From assembly GCA_043392685.1 (NCBI GenBank), contig JBHZGM010000013.1: a stretch of DNA of 64,000 bases; one strand, written 5' to 3'. The notes under the pieces were generated by a model. That model did no database searches. It had not been told where the DNA came from and saw only the letters and a list, made by a program, of their open reading frames with translations. Shown one piece after another: positions 50,042 to 59,015 of this stretch. Made by a program: the position numbers and the translations under genes. The number at the start of each line of letters is the position of its first letter. Positions within the stretch are counted from its first letter, which is position 1. This DNA is from Metapseudomonas sp043392685. Lineage in GTDB: Bacteria > Pseudomonadota > Gammaproteobacteria > Pseudomonadales > Pseudomonadaceae.

Positions 50042-50695
50042 TCAGAGGCAGGCACGCATCAGCGGGCGCGGATTGGGATGGAAGAACACGTGCTCCACCA
50101 GCGGCCCCAGGGCCACCTCCCCCACTTCCTCGTAACCCTGGCGCTTGTAGAACTCCAGGTAGCGCACGTTGCCGGTATCCAGCACCACGCCCTGGGAACT
50201 GTCGTCCTCGGCGCACCAGTTGTGCAGGGCCTCCAGCAGTTTCTCGCCGAGATGGCGCCCCTGGAACTCCGGGTGGATGCCCAGCAGCGGCAGCACGTGG
50301 TACGGCCCCGGCGGCAGGCAGGCGAGCACCGCGTCGTGGTAGTCGAGGTAACGCCGCGTGCAGCGGAAGCCAGTGGTGAGCAGCATGCGCAGGCGCCAGC
50401 CCCAGCTTTCGGTGATGTCCAGGCGGCGCTGCGGAGGCGCGATCAGGGCAATGCCCACCAGACGCTCTTCGATCAGCAGGCCAATGGCCGGCAGCTCCTC
50501 CAGGAAATGCTGCTGCACCAGCTCGCGCACCGTGGCGCGTACCCGCTGCTCGTAACCGGGTTTTTCAGCATCGAACAGGTAGGCGAAAGTGGGTTCGTGA
50601 CGATAGGCGTGATACAGCAGCGACCGTGCTTCGCGAGCGTAGCCGCCGTCCAGCATGCGCACCTCGACCGGTGCGGTAGGGATGTAACCGGGCAT
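50042..50695 (-). CDS. GNAT-family N-acetyltransferase
   Basis: 217 residues. The GNAT core lies in the second half: YHVLPLLGIHPEFQGRHLGE (motif A acetyl-CoA loop QGRHLG) and LDTGNVRYLEFYKRQGYEEV (motif B). The N-terminal half is helical with DITESWGWRLRML. Its substrate is unknown. It lies between tamA and the divergent xthA, as in P. aeruginosa. Confidence 0.82.
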   Translation of the reverse strand: MPGYIPTAPVEVRMLDGGYAREARSLLYHAYRHEPTFAYLFDAEKPGYEQRVRATVRELVQQHFLEELPAIGLLIEERLVGIALIAPPQRRLDITESWGWRLRMLLTTGFRCTRRYLDYHDAVLACLPPGPYHVLPLLGIHPEFQGRHLGEKLLEALHNWCAEDDSSQGVVLDTGNVRYLEFYKRQGYEEVGEVALGPLVEHVFFHPNPRPLMRACL

Positions 50696-50827
50696 TCACG
50701 GCACCTCTTTTGTTATGGGTTCTATCGGGCCACAAGGGAACTTAGCACCAGTTTTCCCGCCCAGCCACGCGGCTGGCCGGCCAGTCATCCATGGGCTAGC
50801 ATCGCCTTTTTGCCAGGATGCCTCGCG

Positions 50828-51640
50828 ATGAAGATCGTTTCTTTCAATATCAATGGCCTGCGGGCACGTCCCCACCAGCTCGAAGCGCTGATCGCCAAGC
50901 ACCAGCCGGACGTCATCGGCCTGCAGGAAACCAAGGTCGCCGACGAGCAGTTCCCGGAAGACGAAATCCGCCGGCTCGGCTACCACGTGTACTACCACGG
51001 GCAGAAGGGCCACTACGGCGTCGCCCTGCTCTCCCGCCAGGAACCCTTGTCGCTGTCGAAGGGCTTCCCCGGTGACGCCGAAGACGCCCAGCGCCGCTTC
51101 ATCTACGGCACCTTCGCCGATGCCCAGGGCAACCCGGTGACCGTGATGAACGGCTACTTCCCCCAGGGCGAAAACCGCGACCATCCGATCAAGTTCCCGG
51201 CCAAGGAACGCTTCTACGCCGACCTGCAGCTCCTGCTGGAGCAGCAGTTCCAGCCCAGCCAGGCGCTGGTGGTGATGGGCGACATCAACATCTCGCCGGA
51301 AGATTGCGACATCGGCATCGGCGAAGAGAACCGCAAGCGCTGGCTGAAGACAGGCAAATGCAGCTTCCTGCCGGAAGAGCGCGAATGGCTGGCGCGCCTG
51401 AAGAACTGGGGCCTGGTGGACAGCTTCCGCCAGCTCAACCCGGAGGTGAACGACCGATTCAGCTGGTTCGACTACCGCAGCCGTGGCTTCGAGGACGAGC
51501 CCAAGCGTGGCCTGCGCATCGACGTGATCCTCGCCAGCCAGCCGCTGCAGGCGCGCCTCAAGGATGCCGGCATCGACTACGAACTGCGCGGAATGGAAAA
51601 ACCGTCGGACCATGCGCCGATCTGGCTGGAACTCGACTGA
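50828..51640 (+). CDS. xthA: Exodeoxyribonuclease III
   Basis: 270 residues of the ExoIII/AP endonuclease family. The start MKIVSFNINGLRARPHQLEA is typical. GLQETKV holds the metal-binding Glu, GDINISPEDCDIG the catalytic Asp/Asn, LRIDVILASQPL the second Asp, and SDHAPIWLELD the C-terminal catalytic His. It cleaves AP sites and degrades DNA 3'-5' in base excision repair. The ATG at 50828 is the only start matching the family; a bidirectional terminator follows. Confidence 0.95.
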   Translation: MKIVSFNINGLRARPHQLEALIAKHQPDVIGLQETKVADEQFPEDEIRRLGYHVYYHGQKGHYGVALLSRQEPLSLSKGFPGDAEDAQRRFIYGTFADAQGNPVTVMNGYFPQGENRDHPIKFPAKERFYADLQLLLEQQFQPSQALVVMGDINISPEDCDIGIGEENRKRWLKTGKCSFLPEEREWLARLKNWGLVDSFRQLNPEVNDRFSWFDYRSRGFEDEPKRGLRIDVILASQPLQARLKDAGIDYELRGMEKPSDHAPIWLELD

Positions 51641-51671
51641 CGCCCCGCCCGGCGCTGTTCCGGCAAACACC

Positions 51672-51700
51672 AAAAAGGCCCATCGATGATGGGCCTTTTC
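51672..51700. terminator. Bidirectional terminator between xthA and the DUF1508 gene
   Basis: AAGGCCCATC/GATGGGCCTT, 10-bp stem with GAT loop, T-run on the right and A-run on the left, serving both convergent genes. Confidence 0.9.
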
Positions 51701-51716
51701 TCATTCGCAACCTGCC

Positions 51717-52046
51717 TCAGGCTTCCTTCACCTGCTGGGTCGTACCCACCCGCATGATGGTTTCGATGGCGTGCCGCAGGGCGATCTCGGAATCGTAGAG
51801 ATGGCTGCGCACGATCACCTCCTGGTTGGCAGCACGGAGCTTGAAGTAGTTCTTGCCGCTCGAATCGATGCGCCGCACGAAGCGCTCTTCACGGGTGCAG
51901 TTCTCGCGCATCAGGGCCATGGCGTCTTCCGCGGCAGCCCTGTCCTGGTACACGCCACTGTCCAGCAGGGTCCGCGCATCGGCCGCTTTTAATCGCAGAC
52001 GCCAGGTGCCGCTGCTGTTCTTGCGCAGCTCATACCAACCACTCAT
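51717..52046 (-). CDS. DUF1508 (YegP-type) tandem-domain protein
   Basis: 109 residues with two DUF1508 units: WYELRKNSSGTWRLRLKAAD-type at 3-45 and FVRRIDSSGKNYFKLRAANQ at 57-100, each with the 'xFrLkAxNgexI' pattern. The function of the family is unknown. The ATG at 52046 has AAGGAG 8 nt upstream; the in-frame extension to 52223 is unsupported. Confidence 0.88.
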   Translation of the reverse strand: MSGWYELRKNSSGTWRLRLKAADARTLLDSGVYQDRAAAEDAMALMRENCTREERFVRRIDSSGKNYFKLRAANQEVIVRSHLYDSEIALRHAIETIMRVGTTQQVKEA

Positions 52047-52467
52047 GTCACAAAACTCCTTCAGGTTTCGGGGTATTCCCTGCAAGCCCTCGTTGGGGGC
52101 GCTTGCAGAGGCCGGCCACCCTACAGGCGAAGGTGATGGGCCGGGGCTTGGTTCCATGAAGGCAGCAGGCCCTTCGCTGCAGGGAAATTTCCTAGGCCCG
52201 CGGAAAAGCGCAGAATAGAGCAATCCCGTCGTATCTCCGTCACGCGGCTGAACACCATGCGCACCGATTTCGCGCTCGACAGCAGCCGGCGCTTGGCCCC
52301 CCCCAGCTACGGGCTCACGCTGCAGCGGGCAAAGAATTGTTACAGCGGGTCCGTTCCTCCTTTCCCCGGCCAGCGCTTAGGCTTGCTTCTGTGACGCCGG
52401 GCCCCTCTGACGGCTTGCCAGCCGCCATGTCGGAGTCACGTTTCATCAACGACAGAAGGAGGGGCTC
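52047..52467. other. 420-base intergenic region upstream of terC
   Basis: No ORF convinces me here. It must carry the promoters of the DUF1508 gene and of terC. A long leader before terC would be expected if a riboswitch were present, but I could not find the GGGGAGTA core of the manganese-sensing yybP-ykoY class. Confidence 0.35.
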
Positions 52468-53478
52468 ATGGCAGCTCTACACGCATTTCTCACCGCCGAC
52501 TTCCTCGGCACCGCCACCTGGTTGTGGCTCGTCTTCCTCGCAATCGTCCTCGCCCTGCTGGTCTTCGACCTCGGGGTGCTGCACCGTGACCAGCACGAAA
52601 TCGAGGTGCGCGAAAGCCTGCTGCTCTATGGCGGCTACTTCAGCGTCGGCGTGCTGTTCGGTGTCTGGGTGTGGTTCGAACTGGGCGCGCAAAGCGCTAT
52701 CGAGTTCTACACCGGCTTCCTGGTCGAACAGTCGTTGTCCATGGACAACGTCTTCGTCATGGCGATGATCTTCGGCTTTTTCGCCATCCCGCGTCGTTAT
52801 CAGCACCGCGTGCTGTTCTGGGGCATCCTCGGGGTGGTGGTGCTGCGCGCCATCATGATCGGCCTGGGCAGCGCCCTGGTGAAGGAGTTCGACTGGATCC
52901 TCTACGTGTTCGGTGCCTTCCTGCTGTTCACCGGCGTGAAGATGCTCTTCTCGAAGCAGGAAGCCCACCCGGACCTGGCCAGCAACCCGGTGCTGAAGTT
53001 CGTCCGCCGCCACATCCGCGTGACCGACGACCTGCACGGCGCGCACTTCTTCGTACGCCTGAAGCCGGCCGGCGAAAGCAGGGCCCTGCTCTACGCCACC
53101 CCGCTGTTCCTCGCCCTGGTGCTGATCGAGTTGGCTGACCTGGTGTTCGCGGTGGACAGCGTCCCGGCGATCTTCGCCATCACCCAGGACCCGTTCATCG
53201 TCTACACCTCGAACATCTTCGCCATCCTTGGCCTGCGTGCCCTGTACTTCGCCCTGGCGGCGCTGATGCACCGCTTCGTCTACCTGAAGTACGCCCTGGC
53301 GCTGGTGCTGATTTTCATCGGCGGCAAGATTTTCCTCCACGGCTTCATCGGCAAGATTCCCCCGCTGCTGTCCCTTGGCGTAACCTTCGGTCTACTTGCC
53401 GGTGGTGTGCTGCTGTCGCTGCTGAAGACCCGCGACCGCCCGGCCCAACGCACGGGAGACCTGGAGAAACATGGATGA
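52468..53478 (+). CDS. TerC/Alx-family membrane protein
   Basis: 336 residues with about nine helices. Family signatures with acidic intramembrane residues are visible: LLVFDLGVLHRDQHEIEVRE, LVEQSLSMDNVFVMAMIFGF (Asp in a helix) and LIELADLVFAVDSVPAIFAI. These proteins affect tolerance to tellurite, alkali or manganese, probably as metal exporters. AGGAGGGG precedes the ATG. The end overlaps the next small ORF by 8 nt. Confidence 0.9.
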   Translation: MAALHAFLTADFLGTATWLWLVFLAIVLALLVFDLGVLHRDQHEIEVRESLLLYGGYFSVGVLFGVWVWFELGAQSAIEFYTGFLVEQSLSMDNVFVMAMIFGFFAIPRRYQHRVLFWGILGVVVLRAIMIGLGSALVKEFDWILYVFGAFLLFTGVKMLFSKQEAHPDLASNPVLKFVRRHIRVTDDLHGAHFFVRLKPAGESRALLYATPLFLALVLIELADLVFAVDSVPAIFAITQDPFIVYTSNIFAILGLRALYFALAALMHRFVYLKYALALVLIFIGGKIFLHGFIGKIPPLLSLGVTFGLLAGGVLLSLLKTRDRPAQRTGDLEKHG

Positions 53479-53647
53479 AGTCCTCATCGAACCTTTCGAG
53501 AAAAGCGGCCGCACTTACTGGCGGGTACGCCTGGGGCATCGCACCCTGACCTTCCAGGAAGAGCTTGCCGCCCGTGCCTTCGCCGCCCAGCTGCACCTGC
53601 GGATGGGCTGGTGGAGGGCGCGCAACCCGGTGCCCGGGAAGGACTAG
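53471..53647 (+). CDS. 58-residue protein overlapping the end of terC
   Basis: MDEVLIEPFEKSGRTYWRVR begins inside the last codons of terC (8-nt overlap) with GGAGA 5 nt upstream, indicating translational coupling. The protein is basic and aromatic-rich (LHLRMGWWRARNPVPGKD), with a TxxEELAARAFAA helix. No signal peptide is present and I recognise no family. Coupling and Pseudomonas-like codon use argue that it is real. Confidence 0.6.
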   Translation: MDEVLIEPFEKSGRTYWRVRLGHRTLTFQEELAARAFAAQLHLRMGWWRARNPVPGKD

Positions 53648-53660
53648 GCGGCCATTGCGT

Positions 53661-53703
53661 TGGTGGGCGCGAATTCATTCGCGATTGAAATCGCTCCCAC
53701 AAC
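53661..53703. repeat. Intergenic repeat module (copy 9, minimal)
   Basis: Only the two arms remain, fused head to head: TGGGCGCGAATTCATTCGCG followed by GATTGAAATCGCTCCCAC. Confidence 0.7.
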
Positions 53704-53730
53704 AAGGCGCCGCACTCTGCAAAAACGAAA

Positions 53731-53757
53731 AAGGCCCGCAGGATGCGGGCCTTTTTT
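53731..53757. terminator. Terminator after terC and the 58-codon gene
   Basis: AAGGCCCGC/GCGGGCCTT stem with AGGAT loop and six T on the plus strand; A-rich on the left, so it may also serve the convergent Crp-like gene. Confidence 0.9.
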
Positions 53758-53780
53758 GTCGGATCAGCGGTCTTGTGCCG

Positions 53781-54425
53781 CTAGCACTTGAGCGAATCCC
53801 CAAGCCCGCGCCGTCTGGATAGTTGCGATAGATACTGCGGCGTGACGCCCAGATAAGACGCGATGCACTTTTGCGTCACCCTGTTTTCCAGGCCCGGATA
53901 CTCTTCCCGGAATGCCGCCAGCCGTTCACGCGCGGATACGGACCCCACCACGTAGGTACGCCTGGCCTGCTTCTTGAGGTTGTATTCGAGGAAACGCGCC
54001 GACACCTCGAACGACAACCGTCCCTCCGCCATCAGCCGACCCAGCTCAGGGCAATTGAACTCGTAGGCTTCGACGGGCTGCTCGGCAACGACGAAGGATC
54101 TTGCCGGCAATCCGACCTTTGCGGCGAGTACATCCTCATGAGCGCCGGCCATCTCGCCTTCCGCGGCAAACCTCAGGGTGACCTCCGCGCCGCCTTCGGT
54201 GATGAAAGCCGTCCTCGCCACACCGCTCATGATCCAGTAGCACGACTGTGCGGGCACCCCCTGATGCTGGAGAAGCGCGCCCCTGCGGAAAGTGACCGGC
54301 CGCGCCAACGCCGACAGGATGTCGAGCATGTGGTTGTAGATCGCTTCGCTGAACAGGTAGCGCGTCATCATCGCATCGCGAAAACGCCCTACGTCATCCA
54401 GGAATGCTTCGTTCTTGTTCTTCAT
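53781..54425 (-). CDS. Crp/Fnr-family transcriptional regulator
   Basis: 214 residues: an N-terminal cyclic-nucleotide-binding-like beta-roll (about 25-130; FRRGALLQHQGVPAQSCYWI and LRFAAEGEMAG) and a C-terminal HTH (VTQKCIASYLGVTPQYLSQL). No Cys cluster for an Fe-S centre is seen, so it is not an FNR proper. The short HTH end resembles single-domain regulators that respond to oxidative or small-molecule signals. It is divergent from the broken amidohydrolase gene and may once have regulated it. Confidence 0.85.
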   Translation of the reverse strand: MKNKNEAFLDDVGRFRDAMMTRYLFSEAIYNHMLDILSALARPVTFRRGALLQHQGVPAQSCYWIMSGVARTAFITEGGAEVTLRFAAEGEMAGAHEDVLAAKVGLPARSFVVAEQPVEAYEFNCPELGRLMAEGRLSFEVSARFLEYNLKKQARRTYVVGSVSARERLAAFREEYPGLENRVTQKCIASYLGVTPQYLSQLSRRRGLGDSLKC

Positions 54426-54527
54426 CTAGTTGAATGCCTGGTCCGTTTGGCTCGCAGTAGCTTGCCTCCGTCCTGAGCGTCAGGACAACCGGCAATGCAT
54501 CTGCGAAAGCCCCATGGAGACAAGGCT

Positions 54528-55629
54528 ATGCCAACAGCTTCCCGTCACACCGCAATCAGGCTCGGCCTGCTGGCTGCGGTGCTGGCCAATGCAGGCTCGA
54601 GCTTCGCCGAGCAAACAGTGAGTCCGGACACCGCGCAACAGTTGGATCAGGGTATAGCCCGGGTGGAGTCCAAGGTCGTGGCGTGGCGACGTGACATACA
54701 CCAGAACCCGGAACTTTCCGGCCAGGAAGTTCGCACCTCCAAGCTGGTGGCGGATCATCTGCGCAAGCTGGGCATGAACGTCACCACGGGTGTCGGAGGC
54801 CATGGCGTGGTGGGGCTTCTCGAGGGCGGCTTGCCCGGCAAGGTCGTCGCGCTGCGCGCCGACATGGACGCGCTTCCGGTGCAGGAAGCGACCGGCCTGC
54901 CCTTCGCGTCCAAGGTGATCGCCAAACACATGGGCAAGGACAGTCCGGTGATGCATGCCTGCGGTCACGATGCCCATACCGCAATCCTGATGGGTGTAGC
55001 CGAAGTGCTGGCAGGCATGAAGGCGCAGATTCCGGGCACCATCAAGTTCATCTTCCAGCCCGCCGAGGAAGGATTTTCCGAGATGCCTTCCAGCGCCGAT
55101 GCCCAGCGTGGGGCCCAGGCGATGGTCACTGACGGCGTCATGGAGAATCCAAAGGTGGATGCCGTTTTCGGCCTGCACGTCGCCCCGGTCATTCCCAGTG
55201 GTGTGATCGGCTGGCGCAGCGGGCCGATCCTGGCCAGCGCCGACACGGTGCGCATTACCGTCGAAGGCAAGTAGGCCCATGGCGCCGAGGCGGAGGTCAG
55301 TTTCGGCCCCTCCTCCTATGGAGTGACGAGCAACGACGAGACGCTGACCGAAGCCATGCTTCCGGCACTCAAGGAGGCGGCGAACGGGAAGATTATGCAG
55401 GTACGCAGAGGACTTCTCGGAATACCAGCAAGTAGCGCCAGGGGTATTTTTCATCCTTGGGGTAAAACCCGAAGACAGGCCGGTGGGGCCGCCCCACTCA
55501 CCTACCTTCGACCTCGACGAGTCGAGCTTCCCGGTGGGAATGAGAAGCCTGGCGATGATGGCGCTGGCCTATCTCGAGAAAAACCAGGCACCGGATTCGC
55601 GCCTTTCACGGCGACGTCACCGGTTATAG
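54528..55629 (+). pseudogene. M20-family amidohydrolase, inactivated
   Basis: From the ATG at 54528, a signal peptide and the first half of an M20D amidohydrolase (hippurate/IAA-amino-acid hydrolase type) read normally: RRDIHQNPELSGQ, RADMDALPVQEATGLPFAS, CGHDAHTAILMG and FQPAEEGFSEMP. Translation stops at TAG 55272-55274 after TVRITVEGK. Beyond it the same frame continues with AHGAEAEV and the late-domain piece NDETLTEAMLPALKEA, so the central lid domain (about 100 residues) is missing. The true C-terminus (AEDFSEYQQVAPGVFFILGV to SSFPVGMRSLAMMALAYLEK) lies in another frame ending at 55629. At least a stop, a deletion and a frameshift have accumulated. Confidence 0.85.
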
Positions 55630-55682
55630 GCGAATGCTCGGGGGTTGGCGCAAGCCAACCCCTTTCGCGTCTGCGGGGGCGA

Positions 55683-56912
55683 TCACTGACCGCTGCGCAG
55701 CATTTCCTTCGGTACGTACTTGCCGATCTCGTACTTGCCGATGGCCGCGCGGTGCACTTCGTCCGGGCCGTCGGCCAGGCGCAGGGTGCGCTGCATGGCG
55801 TACATGTAGGCCAGCGGGAAATCGTTGGAGACGCCGGCCCCGCCGTGGATCTGGATGGCGCGGTCGATCACCCGCAGGGCGACGTTGGGCGCCACCACCT
55901 TGATCTGGGCGATTTCGCTCCTGGCCACCTTGTTGCCCACGGTGTCCATCATGTAGGCCGCCTTCAGGGTCAGCAGGCGCGCCATGTCGATCTCCATGCG
56001 CGAGTCGGCGATTTTGTCGACGTTGCCGCCCAGCCGCGCCAGGGGCTTGCCGAAGGCGGTGCGGCTGACGGCGCGCTTGCACATCAGCTCCAGGGCGCGC
56101 TCGGCCATGCCGATGGAGCGCATGCAGTGGTGGATGCGGCCCGGGCCGAGGCGGCCCTGGGCGATCTCGAAGCCACGGCCCTCGCCCAGCAGCACGTTCT
56201 CGTAGGGCACGCGCACGTTCTCGAACAGCACTTCAGCGTGGCCATGGGGGGCGTCGTCGTAACCGAATACCGGCAGCGGGCGGAGGATCTTCACGCCGGG
56301 AGCGTCAGTGGGCACCAGGATCATCGAGTGCTGCTGGTGGCGCGGTGCGTCCGGGTTGGACAGGCCCATGAAGATCATCACCTTGCAGCGCGGGTCGCAG
56401 GCACCGGAGGTCCACCATTTGCGGCCGTTGATGACCCACTCGTCACCCTCGCGCACGGCGCGGGCTTCCATGTTGGTGGCATCGGAAGACGCCACGCCCG
56501 GCTCGGTCATGGCGAAGGCCGAACGGATCTCGCCACGCAGCAGCGGTTCCAGCCACCGGCGCTTCTGTTCTTCGTTGCCGTAGCGCACCAGCACTTCCAT
56601 GTTGCCGGTATCCGGCGCGGAGCAGTTGAACGGCTCCGGTCCCAGCAGGGAACGCCCCATGATCTCGGCCAGCGGTGCGTATTCCATGTTGGTCAGGCCG
56701 GCGCCGTATTCGGATTCCGGCAGGAACAGGTTCCATAGCCCTTCCGACTTCGCCTTGGCTTTCAACTCTTCCATGATCGCGGTGGGCTGCCAGCGGTCGC
56801 CCTGGGCGACCTGTTGCTCGAATACCGGCTCGGCCGGGTAGACATAGGCGTCCATGAATGCGGTGACACGTTCACGCAGTTCCTGGACCTTCGGGGAGTA
56901 GGCGAAATCCAT
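55683..56912 (-). CDS. Acyl-CoA dehydrogenase (ACAD10/11-like)
   Basis: 409 residues, FAD-dependent. The N-terminal helical domain has YPAEPVFEQQV, FAMTEPGVASSDATN is the FAD-binding loop, the middle beta domain holds WWTSGACDPRCKVMIFMG, and the C-terminal part holds RIHHCMRSIGMAERALELMC and IQIHGGAGVSNDFPLAYMYA. Closest to the ACAD10/11-type enzymes that act on longer or branched (including 4-hydroxy) acyl-CoAs; the substrate here is not known. It is divergent from the LysR gene at 57062, its likely regulator. Confidence 0.9.
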   Translation of the reverse strand: MDFAYSPKVQELRERVTAFMDAYVYPAEPVFEQQVAQGDRWQPTAIMEELKAKAKSEGLWNLFLPESEYGAGLTNMEYAPLAEIMGRSLLGPEPFNCSAPDTGNMEVLVRYGNEEQKRRWLEPLLRGEIRSAFAMTEPGVASSDATNMEARAVREGDEWVINGRKWWTSGACDPRCKVMIFMGLSNPDAPRHQQHSMILVPTDAPGVKILRPLPVFGYDDAPHGHAEVLFENVRVPYENVLLGEGRGFEIAQGRLGPGRIHHCMRSIGMAERALELMCKRAVSRTAFGKPLARLGGNVDKIADSRMEIDMARLLTLKAAYMMDTVGNKVARSEIAQIKVVAPNVALRVIDRAIQIHGGAGVSNDFPLAYMYAMQRTLRLADGPDEVHRAAIGKYEIGKYVPKEMLRSGQ

Positions 56913-56999
56913 GCGGGGTTACCTTCTGGGCTGTCAGGTGAGGTCTGGTAAGGATGCTAGAACAGGGCGTAAGATTTCCCCAGCCTATTTTCATCATGT

Positions 57000-57011
57000 A
57001 TGAACATTCAT
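57000..57011. promoter_or_regulatory. Inverted repeat ATGAA-CA-TTCAT between acyl-CoA dehydrogenase and LysR genes
   Basis: A short symmetric element in the 149-bp divergent region, 51-62 bp before the LysR start. Its position suits an LTTR recognition site. The sequence alone is weak support. Confidence 0.25.
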
Positions 57012-57061
57012 CACCGATATATGATCCGCTGATAAGAACAACTCCGAGGAGCACGCCCGGC

Positions 57062-57985
57062 ATGAATCTGAACAAGGTAGACCTCAACCTCTTCATCGTC
57101 TTCGACGCTATCTATACCGAGGCCAACCTGACCCGTGCCGGCCAGATCGTCGGCATCACCCAACCCGCCGTTTCCAACGCCCTCGCCCGCCTGCGGGAAA
57201 CCTTCAACGACCCCCTCTTCGTCCGTACTGCCCAGGGCATGGTGCCTACGCCCATGGCGCAGAACATCATCGGACCGGTGCGCAACGCCCTGCAGCTGCT
57301 GCGGGTTTCGGTACAAGAAAGCCGCACCTTCAACCCGGCGCAGGCCAACAAGACCTACCGCATCAGCATGACCGACCTCACCGAAACGGTGATCCTGCCG
57401 CCGCTGTTCCAGCGCCTGCGCCGCCTGGCGCCGACCGTGCAGATCGAGAGCTTCCTGGCCAAGCGCCGCGAAACCACCAAGGAACTGGCCGCCGGCCGCC
57501 TGGACTTCGCCGTGGACGCCCCGCTCAACACCGACCCGCAGGTGCGCCACGTCAAGCTGATGGAAGACCGCTACGTCTGCGCGATGCGCCGAGGCCACCC
57601 GCTGGCCAAGGACAAGATCACCCTGGAGGAGTACCTGTCGCTGTCGCACATCCAGATTTCCAGCCGCCGCAGCGGCCTCGGCTACGTGGACCTGTCGCTG
57701 GGCAAGATGGGTATCCAGCGCAAGGTGATCCTGCGCTCGCAGCACTACCTGATGGCCTCCACCGTATTGCACGGCACCGATCTGGCCATCACCGTTCCCG
57801 AACGTTTCGCCCGCCGCCATGACCTGCACTACGTGGAACTGCCGGTGCACGACGTGCCCGCCCTGGAAACCCACCTCTACTGGCACGAAAGCACCGACCA
57901 GGACCCGGCCAACCGCTGGATGCGCGAACAGATCATCGAAATCTGCCAGCAGGTGACGGCGCAGGAGCAGAAGGAGCGGGTGTGA
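57062..57985 (+). CDS. LysR-family regulator (LeuO/NodD-like branch)
   Basis: 307 residues. The HTH is MNLNKVDLNLFIVFDAIYTE, then AGQIVGITQPAVSNALARLR and FNDPLFVRTAQGMVPT, typical of the LeuO/NodD branch. The effector-binding domain follows (YRISMTDLTETVILPPLFQR). I use the ATG at 57062 (GAGGAG upstream) rather than the longer frame. It is divergent from the acyl-CoA dehydrogenase gene and next to the fatty-acyl cluster. The same arrangement (PA2550/PA2551) is known in P. aeruginosa. Confidence 0.88.
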   Translation: MNLNKVDLNLFIVFDAIYTEANLTRAGQIVGITQPAVSNALARLRETFNDPLFVRTAQGMVPTPMAQNIIGPVRNALQLLRVSVQESRTFNPAQANKTYRISMTDLTETVILPPLFQRLRRLAPTVQIESFLAKRRETTKELAAGRLDFAVDAPLNTDPQVRHVKLMEDRYVCAMRRGHPLAKDKITLEEYLSLSHIQISSRRSGLGYVDLSLGKMGIQRKVILRSQHYLMASTVLHGTDLAITVPERFARRHDLHYVELPVHDVPALETHLYWHESTDQDPANRWMREQIIEICQQVTAQEQKERV

Positions 57986-58010
57986 TCGCCGCCACCGCGG
58001 GATTTGGGAA

Positions 58011-58104
58011 CCTGTGGGGGCGAATTCATTCGCTATGGGCAGCGCAGCTGCCCCTCGTCAGGGCGGGACTGCGTCCTGCCTAGCGATTGAAATTGCCCCC
58101 ACAA
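58011..58104. repeat. Intergenic repeat module (copy 10)
   Basis: Left arm TGTGGGGGCGAATTCATTCG, inner hairpin GGGCAGCGCAGCTGCCC, then GGACTGCGTCCTGCCTAGCG and right arm GATTGAAATTGCCCCCACA. The latter half is nearly identical to copy 12 at 63872. It lies between the convergent LysR and enoyl-CoA hydratase genes. Confidence 0.8.
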
Positions 58105-58124
58105 GAAAAAGGACCGCCAACCGT

Positions 58125-58898
58125 TCAGCCCTTGCCGAACACCGGCTTCCTCTTCTCGATAAAGGCGCCCATGCCTTCCTTCTGGTCCGGCGTGGCAAAC
58201 ACCGCCTGGAACATGCGCCGCTCGAAGCGCAACCCCTCGCCCAGCGAGCCTTCATCCACCCGGTTCACACACTCCTTGAGCATCATCACCGCCGTGCGCG
58301 ATTGCGCGGCGATGCGGCTGGAGCTATCCATGGCTTCCTCCAGCAATTCGGCGGCCGGCACCACCCGCGCCACCACGCCGCAGCGTTCGGCTTCGATGGC
58401 ATCCATGCTGCGTCCGCTGAGGAGCATTTCCATGGCCTTGGCGCGGCCTACCAGGCGCGTCAGGCGCTGCACGCCGCCCGCCCCGGGAATCACCCCCAGC
58501 TTCACTTCCGGCAGGCCGAAGCGGGCGGTGTCGGCGGCGATGATGAAGTCGCACATCAGCGCCAGCTCGAAACCCCCGCCCAGGGCGTGGCCGGCCACGG
58601 CGGCGATGATCGGCTTGCGCCGTTGCGCCACGCGGTCCCAGCGGCCGAGGAAATCCTCCAGGTAGGTGCCGGGGAAGCACAGGCTGGCCATTTCCTTCAC
58701 ATCGGCGCCGGCGGCAAAGGCCCGGACTGAACCGGTGATCAGCACGCAGCCGATGGCCGGGTCGCGCTCGAAGCCGTCGAGCACCTGGTTCAGCTCGTCG
58801 ATGAGCTGGGTGTTGATGGCGTTCAGGGCTTCGGGGCGATTGAGGGTGACCAGGCCGACAGCGCCAGCCTGTTCCACCAGCAGGGTCTGGTAGGTCAT
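58125..58898 (-). CDS. Enoyl-CoA hydratase/isomerase
   Basis: 257 residues of the crotonase family with both catalytic glutamates: Glu111 (GHALGGGFELALMCD) and Glu131 (FGLPEVKLGVIPGAGG). The acyl-CoA oxyanion loop is FAAGADVKEM. It hydrates trans-2-enoyl-CoA to 3-hydroxyacyl-CoA. It lies downstream of the acyl-CoA dehydrogenase gene, separated by a repeat module of about 115 bp, and may be the last gene of the catabolic unit. Confidence 0.92.
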   Translation of the reverse strand: MTYQTLLVEQAGAVGLVTLNRPEALNAINTQLIDELNQVLDGFERDPAIGCVLITGSVRAFAAGADVKEMASLCFPGTYLEDFLGRWDRVAQRRKPIIAAVAGHALGGGFELALMCDFIIAADTARFGLPEVKLGVIPGAGGVQRLTRLVGRAKAMEMLLSGRSMDAIEAERCGVVARVVPAAELLEEAMDSSSRIAAQSRTAVMMLKECVNRVDEGSLGEGLRFERRMFQAVFATPDQKEGMGAFIEKRKPVFGKG

Positions 58899-58924
58899 GG
58901 GAATTCCTTCATGAGGGATGGTGC

Positions 58925-58988
58925 ATAGCGATTGAAATCGCCCCCACAGTGGGTCGGCACAGCCCTTGTGGGGGCGAATTCAATCGCG
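58925..58988. repeat. Intergenic repeat module (copy 11)
   Basis: Two arms arranged tail to tail: GCGATTGAAATCGCCCCCAC and TGTGGGGGCGAATTCAATCG, with a short spacer. It sits within the catabolic gene cluster, between the hydratase and dehydrogenase genes. Confidence 0.8.
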
Positions 58989-59015
58989 AAATGGCTGCCA
59001 GGCAGCCCCAGAGGG

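Noticed and set aside
52047..52467. yybP-ykoY manganese riboswitch before terC
   Set aside because: TerC/Alx genes often carry it, but I could not find the GGGGAGTA loop or its partner in the 420-base leader.
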